A stretch of DNA of 8,770 bases from Planctomycetes bacterium UBA1135 (GTDB lineage Bacteria > Planctomycetota > UBA1135), in NCBI GenBank assembly GCA_002311925.1, contig DCAK01000079.1:1-8770 (forward strand), written 5' to 3'. The notes below the pieces were generated by a model, which made no database searches, had not been told where the DNA came from, and worked only from the letters and a program-made list of their open reading frames with translations. Both the position numbers and the translations under genes were made by a program. Every line of letters starts with the position of its first letter. Position 1 is the stretch's first letter. Positions 5,586 to 8,770 of this stretch are shown in pieces.

Positions 5586-6524
5586 GTGAAAACCGAAGCC
5601 ACCCGCGCCGCCTATGGCCGGGCCCTCGAAGCCCTGGGCCATTCCCGTACCGATGTCGTGGTATTGGATGCCGACCTCAGCGGCAGCACCAAGACCGCCG
5701 CCTTCGGCAAGTCCTTCCCCGACCGCTTCTTCAACATGGGAGTCGCGGAATGCAACATGATGGGATTCGCGGCAGGGCTCGCGCTCAGCGGAAAGACCGT
5801 CTTCGCATCATCCTTCGCGATATTCGCCGCCGGCAAGGCTTGGGAACAGATTCGACAGTCCATTTGCGTTCCCAATCTGAACGTCAAGATCGTGGCCAGC
5901 CACGCAGGAATCACGGTGGGCGAGGATGGCGCCTCCCACCAGATGCTCGAGGACATCGCCCTGATGCGAGTTCTTCCGCGCATGAAGGTGGTGGTCCCTG
6001 CGGATTCCAAGCAAACCGAAGCCGCGGTGGAGGCCATCGCCACCACGGAGGGTCCCTGCTACATGCGCACCTCCAGGGCGGCGACCCCCGTCATGGACGA
6101 CGCTCCGGATTTCGTCTTCGGGAAGGCGGTGGTCCACAGAAAGGGAAGCGACCTGGCCCTGGTTGCCTGCGGGGTCGAGGTCTACCAATGCCTTCTCGCC
6201 GCTGACGAGCTTTCCCAGGAGGGCGTGGAATGCACGATTGTCGATTGCGCCACGGTCGACCCTCTCGACGCCGAGACCGTCTGCGAGGCCGCCCGGACCT
6301 GCGGCAGGGTCATGACCGTGGAGGAGCATCAGATTGTCGGAGGCCTCGGGGAAGCCGTCGCCGGCACCCTTCTTGAAAACGGAGCCCTGGTGCCCATGCG
6401 AAGGCACGGCATGACGGGGCAATTCGGGCAAACCGGTCCGGCCGCGGCCCTTCTCGACCACTATCACCTGGACGGTCCCGGCATCGCCGAGAAGGCCCGT
6501 CGGTTCCTCGGAGAAACCCGATGA
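5586..6524 (+). CDS. Transketolase, C-terminal (Pyr and C domain) subunit
   Basis: This is the C-terminal half of a split transketolase, a thiamine-diphosphate enzyme moving two-carbon ketol units between sugar phosphates in the pentose phosphate pathway. Counting from GTG 5586 (312 residues), it starts VKTEATRAAYGRAL, continues with VVVLDADLSGSTKT, and has the MGVAECNMMGFAAGLA motif with the conserved catalytic Glu55 that activates TPP. Further on are SFAIFAAGKAWEQIRQ, ASHAGITVGEDGASHQ, and a transketolase C-domain ending near EEHQIVGGLGEAVAG. GTG 5586 is preferred because homologues as I recall them begin at KTEATR; TTG 5553 would add a Pro-rich MPIASPPSPPP leader and cannot be excluded. 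Neither start has a Shine-Dalgarno. The gene overlaps its partner subunit by ATGA. A DXS-like or other TPP enzyme is less likely given the partner. Confidence 0.93.
   Translation: MKTEATRAAYGRALEALGHSRTDVVVLDADLSGSTKTAAFGKSFPDRFFNMGVAECNMMGFAAGLALSGKTVFASSFAIFAAGKAWEQIRQSICVPNLNVKIVASHAGITVGEDGASHQMLEDIALMRVLPRMKVVVPADSKQTEAAVEAIATTEGPCYMRTSRAATPVMDDAPDFVFGKAVVHRKGSDLALVACGVEVYQCLLAADELSQEGVECTIVDCATVDPLDAETVCEAARTCGRVMTVEEHQIVGGLGEAVAGTLLENGALVPMRRHGMTGQFGQTGPAAALLDHYHLDGPGIAEKARRFLGETR
6510..6513 (+). promoter_or_regulatory. Shine-Dalgarno site of the transketolase N subunit
   Basis: GGAG, 7 nt before the ATG at 6521 and inside the end of the upstream subunit gene. It supports the ATGA-overlap start and contrasts with genes in the window that lack such a site. 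Confidence 0.6.
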
Positions 6525-7417
6525 CCCTCGCCGCCCCTCCCCAAGCCCCGGCGCCCCAGGATGCGACAGAGATGGCGGAAATCGCCAACCGCATACGCAG
6601 GGATGTGATTCGCATGGTCCATGCCGCCGGATGCGGCCATCCCGGTGGCCCTCTCGGCCTCGCCGAGATTTTCGCGACTCTCTACTTTCAGGAGCTGCGC
6701 CTCGACCCCGAAAATTCCGAACACCCTTTGCGTGACAGGTTGATTCTGAGCAATGGCCATTGCTGCGCCGTTCTCTATTCCTCCCTGGCCCGGCGCGGTT
6801 TCTTTCCGGTGGAAAAGCTCCACACCTTTCGCAAGTTCGGGAGCCCCCTCCAGGGGCACCCCCACAGGGGAGCCCTGCCAGGAATCGAAATGAGCACCGG
6901 CAGCCTCGGAAACGGAGTCTCGGTCGCTGCGGGGATGGCGCTTGCCGCGAAGATGGACCGGCTTGACTCTCGAATCTACGCCATCACATCGGATGGGGAG
7001 AGCCAGGAGGGTCAGCCCTGGGAAATGGCTACCGCCGCCGCCCATTACGGCTTGGGCAACCTCACCCTGCTCCTGGATTGGAACGGAATCCAAATCGACG
7101 GGCGAACCGAGGATGTCATGAACCCGGGCGACATCGGGGCCAAATACGCCGCCTTCGGGTGGCATGTGCAGGAAATCGATGGCCATGATTTCCAGGCTCT
7201 CTCGGCGGCTCTGGCCGCAGCGAAAGCTGAAACGGAAAGGCCCTCCCTCCTGGCCTGCCGAACCATGATCGGGAAGGGGGTTTCCTACATGGAGGATGTT
7301 TCTGATTTCCATGGCATGGCCCCCGATGACGAGCAAGCGATTCTGGCTCTGAAGGAGCTTGGAGATCCTTCCCCGGACGACCTGGACCATGCTTCCCCGG
7401 GTCTCTGGTCGACCTGA
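6521..7417 (+). CDS. Transketolase, N-terminal (TPP-binding) subunit
   Basis: This is the N-terminal half of the split transketolase and should form the active enzyme with the product of the overlapping upstream gene. Its 298 residues carry GCGHPGGPLGLAEIFATLYF (38-57) with His40, LSNGHCCAVLY (76-86), and GIEMSTGSLGNG (121-132). The TPP/metal motif is SDGESQEG (157-164) with Asp158 and ending at Asn188 (LDWNGIQIDG). GHDF and IGKGVSYME-like stretches follow near 239-279. The first 15 residues (MTLAAPPQAPAPQDA) form an Ala/Pro-rich extension before the usual start of the family at EMAEIANRIRRDVI. The ATG overlaps the previous stop as ATGA and has GGAG 7 nt upstream. Gene order is C subunit then N subunit, opposite to the order I regard as usual. 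Confidence 0.95.
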   Translation: MTLAAPPQAPAPQDATEMAEIANRIRRDVIRMVHAAGCGHPGGPLGLAEIFATLYFQELRLDPENSEHPLRDRLILSNGHCCAVLYSSLARRGFFPVEKLHTFRKFGSPLQGHPHRGALPGIEMSTGSLGNGVSVAAGMALAAKMDRLDSRIYAITSDGESQEGQPWEMATAAAHYGLGNLTLLLDWNGIQIDGRTEDVMNPGDIGAKYAAFGWHVQEIDGHDFQALSAALAAAKAETERPSLLACRTMIGKGVSYMEDVSDFHGMAPDDEQAILALKELGDPSPDDLDHASPGLWST

Positions 7418-7442
7418 GTTTCTTTCCATCCGCCAGATTCCC

Positions 7443-7468
7443 GGGGGATTTCTCCGACAGAAGCCCCC
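7443..7468 (+). other. Hairpin after the transketolase operon
   Basis: GGGGG (7443-7447) pairs with CCCCC (7464-7468), and TTCT (7450-7453) with AGAA (7459-7462), closing on CCGAC. It starts 25 nt after the stop codon and has no T-run, so it may be a 3' stabiliser. It is the first of several stems in this gap; GGTTC-TTG-GAACC (7490-7502) is the second. Confidence 0.4.
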
Positions 7469-7535
7469 ATCAAGGGTGATGATTCGGTTGGTTCTTGGAA
7501 CCTTCCTCTCTCGGGTGAAAGAGAAGTGGTTAAAC

Positions 7536-7574
7536 GTCGAAGGGGTGGTACCGCCCCTTCGGCAATCTCTTTTT
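7536..7574 (+). terminator. Terminator-like hairpin with T-run after the transketolase genes
   Basis: A 12-bp stem (7536-7547 with 7552-7563, including two G-U pairs) has the core CGAAGGGG against CCCCTTCG and a GTAC loop. It is followed after 6 nt by CTTTTT (7569-7574). The T-run is slightly far from the stem, but together they make the best intrinsic terminator in the window. It lies about 120 nt after the transketolase stop and just before the protease promoter. Confidence 0.6.
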
Positions 7575-7595
7575 ATCGGGACCCTGTCGAAAGGC

Positions 7596-7601
7596 TAAAA
7601 T
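7596..7601 (+). promoter_or_regulatory. Predicted -10 element of the S41 protease gene, probable leaderless start
   Basis: TAAAAT (5 of 6 to consensus) ends 8 nt before the ATG at 7610, so the transcript should start within a few nt of it. TTTATC (7572-7577), 18 bp upstream, is a weak -35 that overlaps the terminator T-run. No Shine-Dalgarno lies at the normal distance. Confidence 0.5.
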
Positions 7602-7609
7602 CGTCGACG

Positions 7610-8770
7610 ATGAGAGAAATGTCCAGGTTCACCCAGGGTTTAGCTGCGGGAATCATCCTGTCCGCAGTGGGATTTTTTCTCGCCGCCGGAGTCCTCGGAC
7701 CTTGGCTCCAGGATTTGGGGAGCCGGAAGGAAGCTCAAATGCTGAGCCTCCTTCACGAGCAACTCGTCGAGGATTATGTCGTGGCCAAGGACCCCACCTG
7801 GCTCATGCGCCAAGGAGTGAAGGGAATGATGGCCTCCCTCGAAGACCCCTATTCCTATTTCGTGGGCCCTCAACACCTCCGCGCCATGGAGGAGGACTCC
7901 GAGGGGAAACTCATCGGAATCGGAGCCCTGGTCGTGCATGGAGGTCTCATCCGATACCCGGTCGTCGGCGGCCCGGCCGAATCCGCTGGATTGAGGCCTG
8001 GAGACACCATCCTCTCGGTGGACGGTGAAGATGTCAGGGGAATGGCGATGGGAGAACTCCTATCCCGAGTGAAGGGTCTGCCGGGAACGTCCGTGTCTCT
8101 CTCCCTTTCGAGGGAGGACGGAAGCCTTTTTGAAACCGAGGTCGTGCGCCGCGAAGTCCCCACCGGCACCGTCGCCAAGGTCGCCCTCCTCGACCGGGAA
8201 AAGGGAATCGGCACCCTCCATCTCCGCTCCTTCGCCCGCTCCACCCCTTCGGAATTGGACGCTGCCCTGGCGGAACTCGAAGCCCATGGACCCCTTCGAG
8301 GGCTCATTCTTGATCTCCGCTTCAACACCGGCGGACTCCTTGACGCGACCGTCGACATTGCCTCCCGCTTTCTCGACAAGGGACGCATCTGCTCCCTCAT
8401 TGGCAGGCAGGGTTGGCTCCAGGAAAGGAGCGCGGATTCCGACTTGACCACCCACCCGGACCTCCCCGTGGTGGTCCTCATCAACTCGAGGAGCGCTTCG
8501 GGAAGCGAAATCCTCGCCGGGGCCCTGCGGGACGGTGGCGCGGCGATTCTGGTGGGCGAACCCAGCTTCGGAAAGGGGGTCTACCAGAGGGTGCAGAAAT
8601 ATCCGTCCGGGGAATTCGCCGTCAAATTCACCGCCGGTTACTACCTCACTCCCTCCGGAAAAATTCTCGAGGGCCACATCACGAGCGACAGGGTCGGAGG
8701 CTTGCTTCCCGACATTCCAGCCCCCCACCCCGACTCCACCGGTCTACGAAGCTGGCTCACCTGGGCCCCT
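7610..8770 (+). CDS. S41 family C-terminal processing protease (CtpA-like; C-terminus beyond the window)
   Basis: This is a serine protease that trims or degrades proteins from their C-termini, anchored to the membrane with its catalytic part outside the cytoplasm. The 387 visible residues show an N-terminal membrane anchor (about 9-31), a helical segment with a family-typical SLEDPYSYF motif (76-84), and a PDZ domain (about 97-170, with AESAGLRPGDTILSVDGE). The peptidase core follows: LRGLILDLRFNTGGLLD (229-245), Asn292, then SASGSE with nucleophile Ser297, and the general base Lys322 and Gln326 in FGKGVYQ. The Ser-Lys distance of 25 residues equals that of E. coli Prc. GYYLTPSGK and a PDI near 368-370 are typical of the core's end. 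ATG 7610 is chosen for the TAAAAT box 8 nt upstream; ATG 7619 is an alternative. It appears to be transcribed on its own. Confidence 0.95.
   Translation, partial: MREMSRFTQGLAAGIILSAVGFFLAAGVLGPWLQDLGSRKEAQMLSLLHEQLVEDYVVAKDPTWLMRQGVKGMMASLEDPYSYFVGPQHLRAMEEDSEGKLIGIGALVVHGGLIRYPVVGGPAESAGLRPGDTILSVDGEDVRGMAMGELLSRVKGLPGTSVSLSLSREDGSLFETEVVRREVPTGTVAKVALLDREKGIGTLHLRSFARSTPSELDAALAELEAHGPLRGLILDLRFNTGGLLDATVDIASRFLDKGRICSLIGRQGWLQERSADSDLTTHPDLPVVVLINSRSASGSEILAGALRDGGAAILVGEPSFGKGVYQRVQKYPSGEFAVKFTAGYYLTPSGKILEGHITSDRVGGLLPDIPAPHPDSTGLRSWLTWAP

Noticed and set aside
5808..6467. Minus-strand open frame (219 codons) opposite the transketolase C subunit
   Set aside because: Antisense shadow, Gly/His/Arg-rich composition, no domain.
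6464..7429. Minus-strand open frame (321 codons) opposite the transketolase N subunit
   Set aside because: It lies antisense to a well-conserved enzyme and its translation has no recognisable motif.
8060..8728. Minus-strand open frame (222 codons) opposite the S41 protease
   Set aside because: The protease frame carries the full Ser/Lys catalytic motif; the opposite frame shows no motif.
1..8770. tRNA, rRNA, CRISPR arrays, insertion sequences, antiphage or toxin-antitoxin systems
   Set aside because: No cloverleaf, repeat-spacer pattern, transposase or defence-domain motif was seen on either strand; the window looks like ordinary metabolic chromosome.

Overview
The window is a GC-rich (roughly 60-65 %) bacterial chromosomal segment with densely packed genes and frequent GTG and TTG starts. 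No insertion sequence, phage integrase, tRNA, rRNA or CRISPR array is visible. The gene content (box benzoate pathway, BoxR, split transketolase, folE/PTPS, C-terminal processing protease, a small holin-like membrane protein) fits an aerobic heterotroph from a high-GC lineage such as a proteobacterium, myxococcote or planctomycete. The phylum cannot be fixed from sequence reading alone.

Region 1 (1-4136) is an aromatic-degradation locus. On the minus strand, boxC (benzoyl-CoA-dihydrodiol lyase) is followed one base later by boxB (benzoyl-CoA 2,3-epoxidase oxygenase) and then by the start of a small holin-like membrane protein that runs off the left edge. Divergent from boxC is boxR, an XRE-HTH plus shikimate-kinase-like repressor whose family senses benzoyl-CoA. 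The 60-bp divergent gap holds a minus-strand TTGACA box, a plus-strand TATACT box 7 nt before the boxR GTG, and a perfect AATGC-GG-GCATT inverted repeat touching both: a plausible operator. BoxA, the reductase that feeds electrons to BoxB, and the benzoate-CoA ligase are not in the window.

Region 2 (4139-5474) reads leftward: a PTPS/QueD-family gene and folE (GTP cyclohydrolase I) overlap by 8 bp, followed by an unrecognised 55-residue single-pass membrane peptide. A bulged hairpin separates this peptide gene from the convergent boxR. The PTPS homologue has Phe where the first zinc-binding His of the family is expected.

Region 3 (5475-7574) reads rightward: a two-gene split transketolase in which the C-terminal (Pyr/C) subunit gene precedes the N-terminal (TPP-binding) subunit gene, overlapping by ATGA. 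A 192-bp gap rich in hairpins follows, ending in a terminator-like stem and T-run.

Region 4 (7596-8770) is an S41 (CtpA-type) serine protease, cut by the right edge. Three genes (boxR, the PTPS gene and the protease) have a TAnnnT-type -10 box only 6-8 nt before the start codon, a pattern typical of leaderless transcripts, whereas folE and the transketolase N subunit have ordinary Shine-Dalgarno sites.
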